This document shows positions 24,054 to 33,479 of a stretch of DNA of 64,000 nucleotides, one piece after another (positions within the stretch are counted from its first letter, which is position 1; each line of letters begins with the position of its first letter). Under the pieces are notes generated by a model. The model was given only the letters and a program-made list of their open reading frames with translations, had not been told where the DNA came from and made no database searches. This DNA comes from Miltoncostaea sp050250915 (GTDB lineage Bacteria; Actinomycetota; Thermoleophilia; Miltoncostaeales; Miltoncostaeaceae): contig JBFWNT010000012.1 in the NCBI GenBank assembly GCA_050250915.1, positions 57,452 through 121,451 of the forward strand, in the 5' to 3' direction. A program made the translations under genes and the position numbers.

Positions 24054-26575
24054 CTCTTGACGTAGGGGATGCCGACCGCGGCGGGCGGCCGCGGGCGGCG
24101 GATGACGCCGGCGACGGCGATCAGCGTCAGCAGGTACGGCAGCGTCTGGAACAGCACCGCCAGCGAGTCGGAGTACACCGGCAGCCGCTGCGCGATGGCG
24201 CTGGCCGAGCCGAACAGGAGCGCCGCGAAGAAGATCCCCTTCGGGCGCCAGTTGCCGAAGATCAGCGCCGCCAGCGCGATGAAGCCCTGGCCGCGGGACA
24301 TGTTCTCGCTGAAGGAGTCGACGAAGCCGATCGACAGGAAGGCGCCGCCGAGCGCGGCGAGCACGCCGGAGATGATCACGCCCGTGTAGCGCATCCGGTA
24401 CACGGACAGGCCCACCGTCTCCGCCGCCCGCGGGTGCTCGCCCACCGACCGGAGGCGCAGCCCGAACGCCGTGCGGAACATGATCCAGTACGACAGCGGC
24501 ACAAGCAGCAACGCGACCCAGATCAGCAGGTTCAGGTCGCCGAAGGCCTGCCCGAGGAACGTGTCGTCGCCCAGGAAGGCCAGGTGGACGTCCGGGATCG
24601 CGGACACGCTTCCGGGCGTGCCCTCCGGGCCGTAGATGTCGATGAACAGGTAGCCGGTGAGGCCCCAGCCGAGGAGCCAGACGCCGGTGCCGCTCAGGAT
24701 CTGGTCGGCGCGCAGCTGGATGGACACCACGGCGTGGATCAGGGCGAGCACGGCGCCGGCGATGATCGCCAGCACGACGCCCCACACCCAGTTGCCGAGC
24801 TTGTCGGCGCCGAGGAACCCGAAGAACGCGCCGACCAGCAGCATGCCCTCGAGGCCGATGTTCACCACCCCGCTGCGCTCGGAGAACATGCCGCCGATCG
24901 CGGCCAGGATGAGCGGCGTGGCGTAACGGAGCATCGCCGCGACCAGCGTGCCCCAGATGAAGATGGTCTCGAGGTTGGTGACGCTGGAGTGCGTGGCCGC
25001 GATCCCCAGCGTGCCGAAGATGAGGGCGAGCGCCATCGCGATGATCCCCAGGCGCCGCTCGCCCCGCCACGCCGCGTACGCGCCGAGCGCCAGCGCGACG
25101 AGCGCCACCACCAGCGGCACCGCCATGCTGCGCGCGGTGACGGGCGGAACGGCGAGCCAGAACGCGAGCAGGGACAGCACGATCGACGCCACCCCGAACG
25201 CGGCCCCGCCGCGTGGCACCCGGGCGATCGCCCACGCGCGGAGGCGCCGCCCCATCGGCACGTGCGGCAGGGGCGGCACGTCGACGTCGCCCGCGGCGAA
25301 GCCCCGCGGCTCCCGCTGGGGATGCCGGTGGCGTCTGAAGGACGACAGCGACGGGAGCTTCGGCCACCGGAGCCAGCCGAGCTTCCCGCGCTTCCACAGC
25401 CAGAGGATCAGCACGTCGGCGCCGATGAACAGCAGCACCAGCGCCTGGATGATCCGCTGCAGGTTGCCGGCGAGGCTCGGGTCGAAGATGTCCGGGTCGA
25501 GCGAGCGCGACGACGTGCCGTACTGGAGGGCGCCGAACAGGAAGGCCGCGAACATCACGCCGACGGCGGTGTTGCGGCCCAGGAACGCCACGGCGATGCC
25601 GGTGAAGCCGACGGTGGCGCTCTGGACGTCGAGCGTCCCCAGGCGGAACTGCCACCCCAGCATGTCCATCGCCCCGCCCAGCCCGGCGAACCCGCCCGAG
25701 ATCGCCATGGCCATGAAGTAGCTGTTGCGCACGCTGATGCCGCCGTAGCGCGCCGCCTCGGCGCTGCGGCCCACGGCGCGCACGCGGAAGCCGAGCGTGG
25801 TGCGGGCGAGCATCAGCCAGTAGACGACCAGGGCCCCGAAGGCGATGAAGATTCCGATCGTGAGCCCCTGGAGCACCGGGTCGCCCCAGATGACCGGCAG
25901 CCGCGCGTTCTCCACGACGTCGTTGGAGATCGGCACGGTCGCCTGGATGGGGTTGTCGTTCTGTAACGGCCCGCCCAGGCCGAACAGGTACGACCCCACC
26001 CAGTAGGCGATCCAGTTGAGCATGATCGTGGTGACGACCTCGTGCGCCCCGACGGTCGCCTTCAGGAAGCCCGCGATCCCGGCGAACGCCGCGCCGGCCA
26101 GCGCGGCCAGGACGATCGCCAGCAGGATGTGCACGGGGCCCGCGAGCCCGGCCCACGAGGAGCCGACCCACACCGAGACGATCGCGCCCATCGTCCACTG
26201 GCCCTGGCCGCCGATGTTGAACATGCCGCAACGGAACGCGAACGCCACGGCCAGCCCCGTGAGGATGAGCGTCGTGGTCTGGAGCAGGGTCTGCTGGAGG
26301 TTGAACGCCGCGTCGGCGCGTGCGCTCCCCTGCACCCAGGGCAGGAACCAGTCGAGACCCGCGCCCTGGAAGATCCCCTTGTAGACCTCGAGCGGGTTGT
26401 GCCCCGTGAAGAGCACGACCAGGCCGGCGATCAGGAACGCCAGGATCGTGGTGGCGACCGAGGTGAGGACGCCGCCGACGTGCGGGAGCGTCCAGCTCCT
26501 CCAGCCCTGCGGCTCGGCCTCGGGGGGCGGCTCCGGCAGGCGCGGCGGGGGGATCGGCGGTGCGGTGGTGCTCAT
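24050..26575 (-). CDS. Nucleoside ABC transporter permease, two permease domains fused in one protein
   Basis: An 841-residue membrane protein with two complete permease halves of the BMP-type (branched-chain-like) family. The N-terminal half (about 30-390) has FAFRCGMFNIGGQGQ and GFTGIAVAFLGRN, as in YufP/NupB-type permeases. A hydrophilic linker of about 40 residues follows. The C-terminal half (about 440-835) has GGMFSERSGVVNIGLEG and AALIFGNWRPKG, as in YufQ/NupC-type permeases. In most bacteria these are separate genes. It forms the membrane channel for the ATPase (26572) and lipoprotein (28159). The start overlaps the ATPase stop (ATGA). Confidence 0.9.
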   Translation of the reverse strand: MSTTAPPIPPPRLPEPPPEAEPQGWRSWTLPHVGGVLTSVATTILAFLIAGLVVLFTGHNPLEVYKGIFQGAGLDWFLPWVQGSARADAAFNLQQTLLQTTTLILTGLAVAFAFRCGMFNIGGQGQWTMGAIVSVWVGSSWAGLAGPVHILLAIVLAALAGAAFAGIAGFLKATVGAHEVVTTIMLNWIAYWVGSYLFGLGGPLQNDNPIQATVPISNDVVENARLPVIWGDPVLQGLTIGIFIAFGALVVYWLMLARTTLGFRVRAVGRSAEAARYGGISVRNSYFMAMAISGGFAGLGGAMDMLGWQFRLGTLDVQSATVGFTGIAVAFLGRNTAVGVMFAAFLFGALQYGTSSRSLDPDIFDPSLAGNLQRIIQALVLLFIGADVLILWLWKRGKLGWLRWPKLPSLSSFRRHRHPQREPRGFAAGDVDVPPLPHVPMGRRLRAWAIARVPRGGAAFGVASIVLSLLAFWLAVPPVTARSMAVPLVVALVALALGAYAAWRGERRLGIIAMALALIFGTLGIAATHSSVTNLETIFIWGTLVAAMLRYATPLILAAIGGMFSERSGVVNIGLEGMLLVGAFFGFLGADKLGNWVWGVVLAIIAGAVLALIHAVVSIQLRADQILSGTGVWLLGWGLTGYLFIDIYGPEGTPGSVSAIPDVHLAFLGDDTFLGQAFGDLNLLIWVALLLVPLSYWIMFRTAFGLRLRSVGEHPRAAETVGLSVYRMRYTGVIISGVLAALGGAFLSIGFVDSFSENMSRGQGFIALAALIFGNWRPKGIFFAALLFGSASAIAQRLPVYSDSLAVLFQTLPYLLTLIAVAGVIRRPRPPAAVGIPYVKS

Positions 26576-28134
26576 GACCGCGCCCGGCCGCCGCCGAGCA
26601 TGGTCTCGCCCAGGGCGTCGCGGTCGGCGCCCGCGGGGAACTCCGCCACGATCCGGCCCTCGAAGATCACGAGGATCCGGTCCGCGAGGGACAGCACCTC
26701 CTCGAGCTCCAGCGACACGAGCAGGATCGCGCGCCCCTCGTCGCGCTCGGCGACGAGGCGGCGGTGGACGTACTCGATGGCGCCCACGTCCAGGCCGCGG
26801 GTGGGCTGGGACGCCACCAGCACGGCCGGGTCGCGCGAGACCTCGCGGGCGATGATGACCTTCTGCTGGTTGCCGCCCGAGAGCGACGCGGCCGGGGCGC
26901 GGGGGCCGCCGCCGCGCACGTCGAACTCCTGGAGCAGCGGACGGGCGTGCGCCTCCATCCGCCGCGGGAAGAGCCAGCCGTGCGACGACGCCGGCGGCTT
27001 GTCGAAGTCGTGCAGGGCGATGTTCTCGGCCAGGGTGAAGTCCATGACCAGGCCGCGGTGCTGGCGGTCCGTGGGGATGTGGCCCGCCCCCGCCTCCAGG
27101 ACGTCGTGCGGGCTGGCGCCGGTGATGTCCTGGCCGTCGACCAGGATCGTCCCGGACGTCGGGCTCATGAGGCCGGCGATCGCGTCGATCAGCTCCGCCT
27201 GCCCGTTGCCGTCCACCCCGGCCAGGCCCACGATCTCGCCCGCCCGCACCTCCAGGCTCAGGCCGTGCACGGCCTCCAGGCCGCGCTCGTCGTGGACCAC
27301 CAGGTCGCGGACCTCGAGCCGCGGCTTCCCCGGCTTCGCCGGCTGCTTGTCGACCCGCAGCACCACCTCGCGGCCGACCATGAACCTGGCGAGGTCCGCC
27401 TCCGATGCGCCCTCGGTGGTCTCCGTCGCGATGTACCTGCCGCGCCGGAGCACCGTGACCCGGTCGGCGATGTCCAGCACCTCGTTGAGCTTGTGCGTGA
27501 TGAAGATGACCGAGGTGCCCTGCGCGGTGAGGTTGCGCAGGATGGCGACCAGCTCGGTCGCCTCCTGGGGCGTCAGCACCGCCGTGGGCTCGTCGAGGAT
27601 GAGGATGTCCGCGCCGCGGTAGAGGGCCTTCAGGATCTCCACCCGCTGCTCCATGCCGACCGTGATGTTCTCGACCAGCGCCTCGGGATCGACCGCCAGG
27701 CCGTACCGGTCGGAGATGGCCTTCACGCGGGCGGCGGCCTCGGCGCGGTCGAGGCCGGGGCCCCTGGTGGGCTCGACCCCCAGCACGATGTTCTCGGCCA
27801 CGGTCATGACCGGGATCAGCATGAAGTGCTGGTGCACCATCCCGATCCCCAGGGCGATCGCATCGAGCGGCGATGAGATCTCCACGGGCTTCCCGTTGAC
27901 GAGGATCTCGCCCTCGTCGGGCGCGGTGAGCCCGTACAGGATGTTCATGAGGGTCGACTTGCCGGCGCCGTTCTCGCCGAGGAGCGCGTGCACCTCGCCG
28001 CGCCGCAGGTCGAACCGGACGTCGTCGGAGGCGACGACACCGGGGTACCGCTTGGTGATCCCGCGCAGCTCCAGCACCGTCTCCCCCGGCGCCCGGGGGG
28101 CCGGAGGAGACTGGTGTGGGAGCTGCGCGCTCAC
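26572..28134 (-). CDS. Nucleoside ABC transporter ATP-binding protein (two ATPase domains)
   Basis: A 520-residue protein with tandem ATPase domains, as in sugar/nucleoside importers. The N-terminal domain has Walker A GENGAGKST and Walker B ILILDEPTAVLTP; the C-terminal one has GLAGVDGNGQ, the signature ASLSGGNQQKV and AVLVASQPTRGLD, with a degenerate Walker A. It powers uptake of nucleosides through the fused permease. It starts at GTG, 24 nt downstream of the binding-lipoprotein gene. Confidence 0.93.
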   Translation of the reverse strand: MSAQLPHQSPPAPRAPGETVLELRGITKRYPGVVASDDVRFDLRRGEVHALLGENGAGKSTLMNILYGLTAPDEGEILVNGKPVEISSPLDAIALGIGMVHQHFMLIPVMTVAENIVLGVEPTRGPGLDRAEAAARVKAISDRYGLAVDPEALVENITVGMEQRVEILKALYRGADILILDEPTAVLTPQEATELVAILRNLTAQGTSVIFITHKLNEVLDIADRVTVLRRGRYIATETTEGASEADLARFMVGREVVLRVDKQPAKPGKPRLEVRDLVVHDERGLEAVHGLSLEVRAGEIVGLAGVDGNGQAELIDAIAGLMSPTSGTILVDGQDITGASPHDVLEAGAGHIPTDRQHRGLVMDFTLAENIALHDFDKPPASSHGWLFPRRMEAHARPLLQEFDVRGGGPRAPAASLSGGNQQKVIIAREVSRDPAVLVASQPTRGLDVGAIEYVHRRLVAERDEGRAILLVSLELEEVLSLADRILVIFEGRIVAEFPAGADRDALGETMLGGGRARS

Positions 28135-28158
28135 GGACGTGCCGTCGGGATCGTCCTG

Positions 28159-29205
28159 CTACTGGCTCGGGACGGTGATCTTGCCGTCGATGATCTGCTG
28201 CTTCAGGTCATCGACCTCGTTCACGATGTCCTGCGGCACCTCGGGGCTGATCTTGCCGAGCGAGACGCCGTTGTTGGCCAGGTCGAAGGTCTGGTCCTCG
28301 CCGCCCTTGAACGTGCCGTCCACGACCGACTTCGTGGTGTCGAAGACGGAGGTGTCGACGCGCTTCACGGCGCTGGTGAGGATGTGCGGACCGAGGTCGG
28401 ACTGGTCGCGGTCCACGCCGATGCCCCAGACGTCCTTGTCCGCCGCGGCGGACAGCGCGCCCAGGCCGCAGCCGCCGGCCACCTGGAAGACGGCCTGCGA
28501 GCCGCGCGAGATCTGGTCGAGCGCCAGCTCCTTGCACGGCGCCTGCTGGACGAACTCCTGCGAGTAGTCCACCAGGACCTGCACGTTCGGGTTCGCGGCC
28601 TTCGCGCCCGCGGTGTAGCCGGCGATGAAGATCGTGACGGTCGGGATCTTCTGTCCGCCGACCGCGCTGATGACCTGCTTGCCGCCCTGCTTCTGGACCA
28701 TCTTCGCGGCCATGTAGCCGATGAGGTAGCTGTTCTCGTTGGTCGCGAAGGTGAGGCCGCGCACGTTCGGCGGCTTGTTCTTCAGGGCCTCCCACGGGTA
28801 GTCCACGATCGCGAAGTTCTTGTCGGGGAACTGCGTCGCCACCGTGTCCAGCGCGTCGGCCATCAGGAACCCGACGCCGATGGTCAGGCTCGTGTCCTTC
28901 CGCGCGAGGGAGGTCAGGTTCGGGATGTAGTCGCTCGCGGCGGTCGACTCGATCGGCGTGCCCTTCACGCCGAGCTCGGCCTCCGCACGCTCCAGGCCCT
29001 CGAGGGCGGACTGGTTGAACGAGCGGTCGTTGAACTTGCCGACGTCGCTGACCAGTCCGACCGTGGTGTCGGTCGCCGGGGCGGCCGTGGTGTCGCTCGA
29101 CGCCGCGGCGCCGCTGTCGTCATCGTCCCCGCACGCGACGACGAGCCCGAGGGCCGCGACGGCGGCACATACCGCCGCAATCGTCCTCCAACGTGGTGCC
29201 TTCAT
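28159..29205 (-). CDS. BMP-family nucleoside-binding lipoprotein
   Basis: A 348-residue BMP/PnrA-type substrate-binding protein. The lipobox is LGLVVACG (cysteine near residue 24), followed by an acidic and Ser/Thr/Ala linker. The first strand TTVGLVSDVGKFNDRSFNQSA (core DVGKFNDRSFNQSA) is the BMP family signature, and VWGIGVDRDQSDLG is the closing segment. It captures nucleosides outside the membrane for the ABC importer encoded downstream. The ATG at 29205 has a strong GGAGGAGG ribosome site. Confidence 0.93.
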   Translation of the reverse strand: MKAPRWRTIAAVCAAVAALGLVVACGDDDDSGAAASSDTTAAPATDTTVGLVSDVGKFNDRSFNQSALEGLERAEAELGVKGTPIESTAASDYIPNLTSLARKDTSLTIGVGFLMADALDTVATQFPDKNFAIVDYPWEALKNKPPNVRGLTFATNENSYLIGYMAAKMVQKQGGKQVISAVGGQKIPTVTIFIAGYTAGAKAANPNVQVLVDYSQEFVQQAPCKELALDQISRGSQAVFQVAGGCGLGALSAAADKDVWGIGVDRDQSDLGPHILTSAVKRVDTSVFDTTKSVVDGTFKGGEDQTFDLANNGVSLGKISPEVPQDIVNEVDDLKQQIIDGKITVPSQ

Positions 29206-29273
29206 ATGCGCCCTCCTCCGCCCCCGGCCCGTGGGCACCGACCGGTGACCTACCGTTGTGTTGATAGCGGAGC

Positions 29274-29325
29274 GTTATACACCGTCAGGCGGTCGGCGCG
29301 ACACCTCTTTCGTGCCGATCGGCAC
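29274..29325 (-). promoter_or_regulatory. Candidate promoter and palindromic operator of the nucleoside importer operon
   Basis: On the minus strand a TATAAC -10-like box lies at 29279-29274, 69 nt before the lipoprotein ATG; the -35 region matches poorly. Further upstream is a perfect 14-nt palindrome, GTGCCGATCGGCAC (29312-29325), in the 127-nt gap after the nucleoside phosphorylase stop. It could be an operator for a nucleoside-responsive repressor, but no regulator gene is next to it. Confidence 0.4.
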
Positions 29326-29332
29326 AGACGTG

Positions 29333-30619
29333 TCACACGCGGTCGGCGGCGATGCGCTCCCGGACGCGCGGGCGGATCTCCGCGGGGGCCTCGCCCAGGC
29401 GGATGGCACCGCTGATGGCGGCACGTCCCGCCTCCATGTGCGCGGCGTCGTCGGCGTGCAGCTCGGCGATGACAGCCCCCCGTGACACGACGTCGCCGGG
29501 GACCACTCGCAGCACCACCCCGGCGCCGGGGCTGACCGGGTGCTCCTTGCGGGCGCGGCCGGCGCCCAGCCGCCACGCCGCCTCGCCGACCTTCAGGGCG
29601 TCGACCGAGGTGACGGGCCCGCCCACGTCGGCGCGCAGCTCCTCCACCAGGGGGGCGGTCGGCAGGGACGCGTCGGGGTCGCCGCCCTGGGCGCGGACCA
29701 TGCGGCGCCAGGCGTCCATGGCATGCCCGTCGCGCAGCGCGGCCGCCGGGTCGGCGTCGATGCCCGCGAGCGCCAGCATCTCCCGCGCCAGCGCCAGGGT
29801 GACCTCCACCACGTCGGGAGGCCCGCCGCCCTCGAGCACCTCGACGGACTCCCGCACCTCCAGCGCGTTGCCGACCGTGAGGCCGAGGGGCGTCTCCATG
29901 CCGGTGATGAGCGCGACGGTGCGCACGCCGTGGGCCTCGCCGAGCCCGACCATCGTCCGGGCCAGCTCCCGCGCGGCGCCCAGCTGCTTCATGAACGCCC
30001 CGGACCCGACCTTCACGTCCAGCACCAGCCCGTCGGTGCCCTCCGCGATCTTCTTGGACATGATGGAGCTCGCGATGAGCGGCACCGCCTCGATCGTCCC
30101 GGTCACGTCGCGCAGGGCGTAGAGCTTGCGGTCGGCGGGGGCCAGGTCGGCGCCCGCGGCGCAGATCGCCGCGCCGACCTCGCGCAGCTGGTCGACGAAC
30201 TCCTGGGCGGAGAGGCCGGTGCGGAATCCCGGGATCGCCTCGAGCTTGTCGAGGGTGCCGCCCGTGTGGCCCAGGCCGCGGCCGGACAGCTGCGGCACCG
30301 CCGCGCCGCACGCCGCCACCAGCGGGCAGAGCGGCAGGGAGATCTTGTCCCCCACCCCGCCCGTGGAGTGCTTGTCGACCGTGGGGCGGCCGACCGACGA
30401 CAGGTCCAGGCGCTCGCCGGTGCGGATCATCTGGTCGGTCCACGTGGCCAGCTCGCGCGGGGACAGGCCCCGGAACACCACCGCCATGAGCAGGGCGGAG
30501 GCCTGCTCATCGGCGACGGCCCCGTCGGTGTAGCCGTGCAGGAACCAGCGGATCTCGTCGTCGGTCAGCTCCCGCCCGTCCCGCTTGGCGCGGATGATGT
30601 CGACGGCGGAGTGGCTCAC
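29333..30619 (-). CDS. deoA: Pyrimidine-nucleoside (thymidine) phosphorylase
   Basis: A 428-residue phosphorylase. VDKHSTGGVGDKISLPL and SGRGLGHTGGTLDKLEAI are the family signature, and ASSIMSKKIAEGTDGLVLDVKVG follows. It splits thymidine, deoxyuridine or uridine with phosphate to base and (deoxy)ribose-1-phosphate. The GTG at 30619 overlaps the cytidine deaminase stop, so deaminated cytidine can be passed on directly by co-expressed enzymes. Confidence 0.93.
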   Translation of the reverse strand: MSHSAVDIIRAKRDGRELTDDEIRWFLHGYTDGAVADEQASALLMAVVFRGLSPRELATWTDQMIRTGERLDLSSVGRPTVDKHSTGGVGDKISLPLCPLVAACGAAVPQLSGRGLGHTGGTLDKLEAIPGFRTGLSAQEFVDQLREVGAAICAAGADLAPADRKLYALRDVTGTIEAVPLIASSIMSKKIAEGTDGLVLDVKVGSGAFMKQLGAARELARTMVGLGEAHGVRTVALITGMETPLGLTVGNALEVRESVEVLEGGGPPDVVEVTLALAREMLALAGIDADPAAALRDGHAMDAWRRMVRAQGGDPDASLPTAPLVEELRADVGGPVTSVDALKVGEAAWRLGAGRARKEHPVSPGAGVVLRVVPGDVVSRGAVIAELHADDAAHMEAGRAAISGAIRLGEAPAEIRPRVRERIAADRV

Positions 30620-31029
30620 CCTCCGGCCCGCGCCTTCACCTCGTCCGGCCCGAACGCGTCCGGCAGCAGGGCGCCCAGCGTCGTCGGCTCCGCGCCCTCC
30701 CCCTGATCGATCAGCAGGCCGGCCCCGCCGTGCTCGTACAGCACCTGCCGGCAGCGCCCGCACGGCGCCAGCGGGCGGCCGTCGCCGGCCACGATGGCCA
30801 CCGCGGCCAGGGCGCCGCCGCCCGAGCCCGCCAGGTCGGAGACCAGCCCGCACTCCGCGCAGAGCGTCATGCCGTAGCTGGCGTTCTCGACGTTGCACCC
30901 GCGGACCAGCCGGCCGTCGCCGGTGACCCCCGCCGCGCCCACCACCACCCGGGAGTACGGCGCGTAGGCGCGGCGCGACATCGCGATCGCCTCCCGGCGC
31001 AGCAGCGGCCAGTCGACCCCCGCGCTCAC
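30616..31029 (-). CDS. cdd: Cytidine deaminase
   Basis: A 137-residue tetrameric-type cytidine deaminase. Substrate residues are in RGCNVENASYG, and the zinc site is CAE plus PCGRCRQV. It deaminates cytidine and deoxycytidine to uridine and deoxyuridine for the neighbouring phosphorylase. The GTG start overlaps the HAD gene's stop and its own stop overlaps the phosphorylase start. Confidence 0.94.
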   Translation of the reverse strand: MSAGVDWPLLRREAIAMSRRAYAPYSRVVVGAAGVTGDGRLVRGCNVENASYGMTLCAECGLVSDLAGSGGGALAAVAIVAGDGRPLAPCGRCRQVLYEHGGAGLLIDQGEGAEPTTLGALLPDAFGPDEVKARAGG

Positions 31030-31730
31030 GCGGCCATCGCCAGGACGTCGATGGCGGCCGGCGCGTCGCGGATGCCCGCGACGCGGGCCATCCTCGGATG
31101 GCCGTCGGCGATCTCGGCCAGCTCCAGCGCCCAGGTGACGTGGTAGGGCACGTGGACGCCGGCGCCGCCCAGCTCCAGCACCGGGGCGATGTCGCTGCGC
31201 ACCGAGTTGCCGACCATGCAGAACCCGGCCGCCGTCGTGCCCATGCGGCCCATGATCCGCTCGTAGGTGGCCACGTCCTTCTCGGCCACGATCTCGATAC
31301 CCTCGAAGCGCTCCGACACCCCGGAGGCCGCGACCTTCGACTCCTGGTGGAACAGGTCGCCCTTGGTGATCAGCACGAGCCGGCGGTCGCGGCGCAGCAC
31401 GTCCAGCGTCTCGGCCACCCCGTCGAGCAGCTCCACCGGGTGGGCCAGCAGCTCCTTGCCGAGGGACAGGATCCGCTCGATGCGGCTCGCGTCGACCTGG
31501 TGCGCGCTCAGCGTCAGCGCCGTCTCGATCATCGACAGGGTGAACCCCTTCACGCCGTAGCCGAACAGCGCCAGGTTCCGCCGCTCCGTGTCGACCAGCG
31601 CCGTGGACACGGTGTCGGCGTCCACCCACGGCTCCAGGATCTCCACGAACCGCTGCTCCGTGACGTGGAAGTGCCCCTCCGAATGCCAGAGGGTGTCGTC
31701 CCCGTCGACCCCGATCACGTCGATGCCCAT
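31026..31730 (-). CDS. HAD-superfamily hydrolase
   Basis: A 234-residue HAD phosphatase-like protein. Motif I is GVDGDDTLWHSEGHF (nucleophile in DGDDT), motif II VLITKGD, and motif IV FCMVGNSVRSDI. The cap is helical and of moderate size. It is the first gene of the minus-strand unit with cytidine deaminase and the nucleoside phosphorylase, so a nucleotide or sugar phosphate is a plausible substrate, but this is inference. Confidence 0.85.
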   Translation of the reverse strand: MGIDVIGVDGDDTLWHSEGHFHVTEQRFVEILEPWVDADTVSTALVDTERRNLALFGYGVKGFTLSMIETALTLSAHQVDASRIERILSLGKELLAHPVELLDGVAETLDVLRRDRRLVLITKGDLFHQESKVAASGVSERFEGIEIVAEKDVATYERIMGRMGTTAAGFCMVGNSVRSDIAPVLELGGAGVHVPYHVTWALELAEIADGHPRMARVAGIRDAPAAIDVLAMAA

Positions 31731-31782
31731 GGCGGGGGAGTGTAATCGCGTGGCGGACGGCCGCCCCGCTACGGTGTGGGGC

Positions 31783-32856
31783 ATGAGCCTGGACATCGAG
31801 ACCATCCGCCGCGCCCCGAAGGTCATGCTCCACGACCACCTGGACGGGGGACTGCGGCCGCGCACCATCGTGGAGCTGGCCGAGGAGGCCGGCTACGACG
31901 GCCTGCCCACCACCGACCCGGGCGAGCTCGCCCAGGTCATCTCACGCGGCGCCAACCGCAACGACCTGGTCCTCTACCTCGAGACGTTCGCGCACACGGT
32001 CGCCGTGATGCAGACGCGCGAGGCGCTGGAGCGGGTCGCCGCCGAGTGCGCCGAGGACCTCGCGGGCGACGGCGTCGTCTACGCCGAGATCCGCTTCGCC
32101 CCCGAGCTGCACATCACCGACGGCCTCTCCCTGGACGAGGTGGTCGAGGCGGTGCTCACCGGCTTCGGCCGCGGATCCGCGGGACGCGGCCTGACGGTCC
32201 GCGTGCTGTGCTCCGCCATGCGCCAGCAGGCGAGCTCGCTGGAGATCGCGGAGCTGGCCCTGCGGCACCGCGACGAGGGCGTCTGCGGCTTCGACATCGC
32301 CGGCCCCGAGGCCGGGTACCCGCCGGCGCGCCACCTGGACGCCTTCTCCCGGGTGATGCGGGAGGACTTCCACATCACGATCCACGCCGGCGAGGCGTTC
32401 GGCCTGCCCTCCATCGCCGAGGCCCTGCACGTGTGCGGCGCGGAGCGCCTGGGGCACGGCGTGCGGATCATCGACGACATCCACGCCACCGCGGACGGCG
32501 AGGTGCGCCTCGGGCGCCTGGCGGCGTTCGTGCGCGACACACGAGTCCCCTTGGAGATGTGCCCGTCGTCCAACGTGCACGTCGGCGCGGCGCCGTCCAT
32601 CGCCGAGCACCCCATCGGGCCGCTCACCAAGCTCCGTTTCCGGGTGACCGTGAACACGGACAACCGCCTGATGAGCCAGACGACCCTGTCGGACGAGTTC
32701 ATGCACCTGCACGAGCAGCTCGGCTGGGACCTGGACGACGTCCGCTGGGCCACGATCAACGCGATGAAGAGCGCGTTCCTGCCCTTCGACCAGCGCCTCC
32801 AGCTGATCAACCGGGTCATCAAGCCGGGGTTCTCCATGCTGGGCGCCGATGGGTAG
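31783..32856 (+). CDS. add: Adenosine deaminase
   Basis: A 357-residue deaminase. Zinc ligands in MLHDHLDGGLRPRT, the HAGEAFG loop, ERLGHGVRI, and the catalytic and metal aspartates in VTVNTDNRLMS are all present. It converts adenosine or deoxyadenosine to inosine or deoxyinosine for the purine nucleoside phosphorylase encoded at 40761. It is divergent from the HAD gene with only 52 nt between them, so the two promoters must be close. Confidence 0.95.
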   Translation: MSLDIETIRRAPKVMLHDHLDGGLRPRTIVELAEEAGYDGLPTTDPGELAQVISRGANRNDLVLYLETFAHTVAVMQTREALERVAAECAEDLAGDGVVYAEIRFAPELHITDGLSLDEVVEAVLTGFGRGSAGRGLTVRVLCSAMRQQASSLEIAELALRHRDEGVCGFDIAGPEAGYPPARHLDAFSRVMREDFHITIHAGEAFGLPSIAEALHVCGAERLGHGVRIIDDIHATADGEVRLGRLAAFVRDTRVPLEMCPSSNVHVGAAPSIAEHPIGPLTKLRFRVTVNTDNRLMSQTTLSDEFMHLHEQLGWDLDDVRWATINAMKSAFLPFDQRLQLINRVIKPGFSMLGADG

Positions 32857-33475
32857 CGCCAACGGGCGCCCTCCCGCCGTCTGCGTCTATGCGGGGTCCA
32901 GCCCCGGCGCCGACCCGGCCTTCGCGGAGGCCGCGGTCGCGCTCGGCCGCACGATCGCGGGGCGCGGGCTGGAGCTGGTCTACGGCGGCGGCGCCGTGGG
33001 CCTGATGGGCGCGGTGGCCGACGCGGCCATGGCGGCCGGCGGCCGCGTGACCGGGATCATCCCCCGGGCCCTGGAGGAGCGCGAGATCGGCCACCGCGAG
33101 GTCACCGACCTGGTGGTGGTGGAGACCATGCACGAGCGCAAGGCGATGATGGCCCACCGGTCGGGCTGCTTCATCGCCCTGCCGGGGGGCATCGGGACGC
33201 TGGAGGAGCTGGTCGAGGCGCTCACCTGGACCCAGCTCGGCATCCACCGCAAGCCGGTGGGCCTGCTGGACGTCTCCGGCTACTGGGGCCCGCTGATGGC
33301 GCTGCTGGACCACGCGGTGGAGCAGCGGTTCGTGCGCCCCGAGCACCGCTCCGACCTGCTCAGCGGCACCGATCCCGGGCTCCTGCTGGACGCCCTCGCC
33401 GCATGGCGCCCGAGCCACGACGACAAGTGGATGGACGAGGTGGGTCGCTCCGCGCTGGAACCGGGTATCGGGTAG
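32849..33475 (+). CDS. LOG-family protein (nucleoside monophosphate phosphoribohydrolase-like)
   Basis: A 208-residue Rossmann-like protein with the LOG signatures VYAGSSPGADP, VYGGGAVGLMG, ERKAMMAHRS and PGGIGTLEE. Family members release the base from cytokinin riboside monophosphates or AMP; the physiological substrate here is unknown. It overlaps the adenosine deaminase gene by 8 nt and so belongs to the same nucleoside-related unit. Confidence 0.9.
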   Translation: MGSANGRPPAVCVYAGSSPGADPAFAEAAVALGRTIAGRGLELVYGGGAVGLMGAVADAAMAAGGRVTGIIPRALEEREIGHREVTDLVVVETMHERKAMMAHRSGCFIALPGGIGTLEELVEALTWTQLGIHRKPVGLLDVSGYWGPLMALLDHAVEQRFVRPEHRSDLLSGTDPGLLLDALAAWRPSHDDKWMDEVGRSALEPGIG

Positions 33476-33479
33476 GCGT

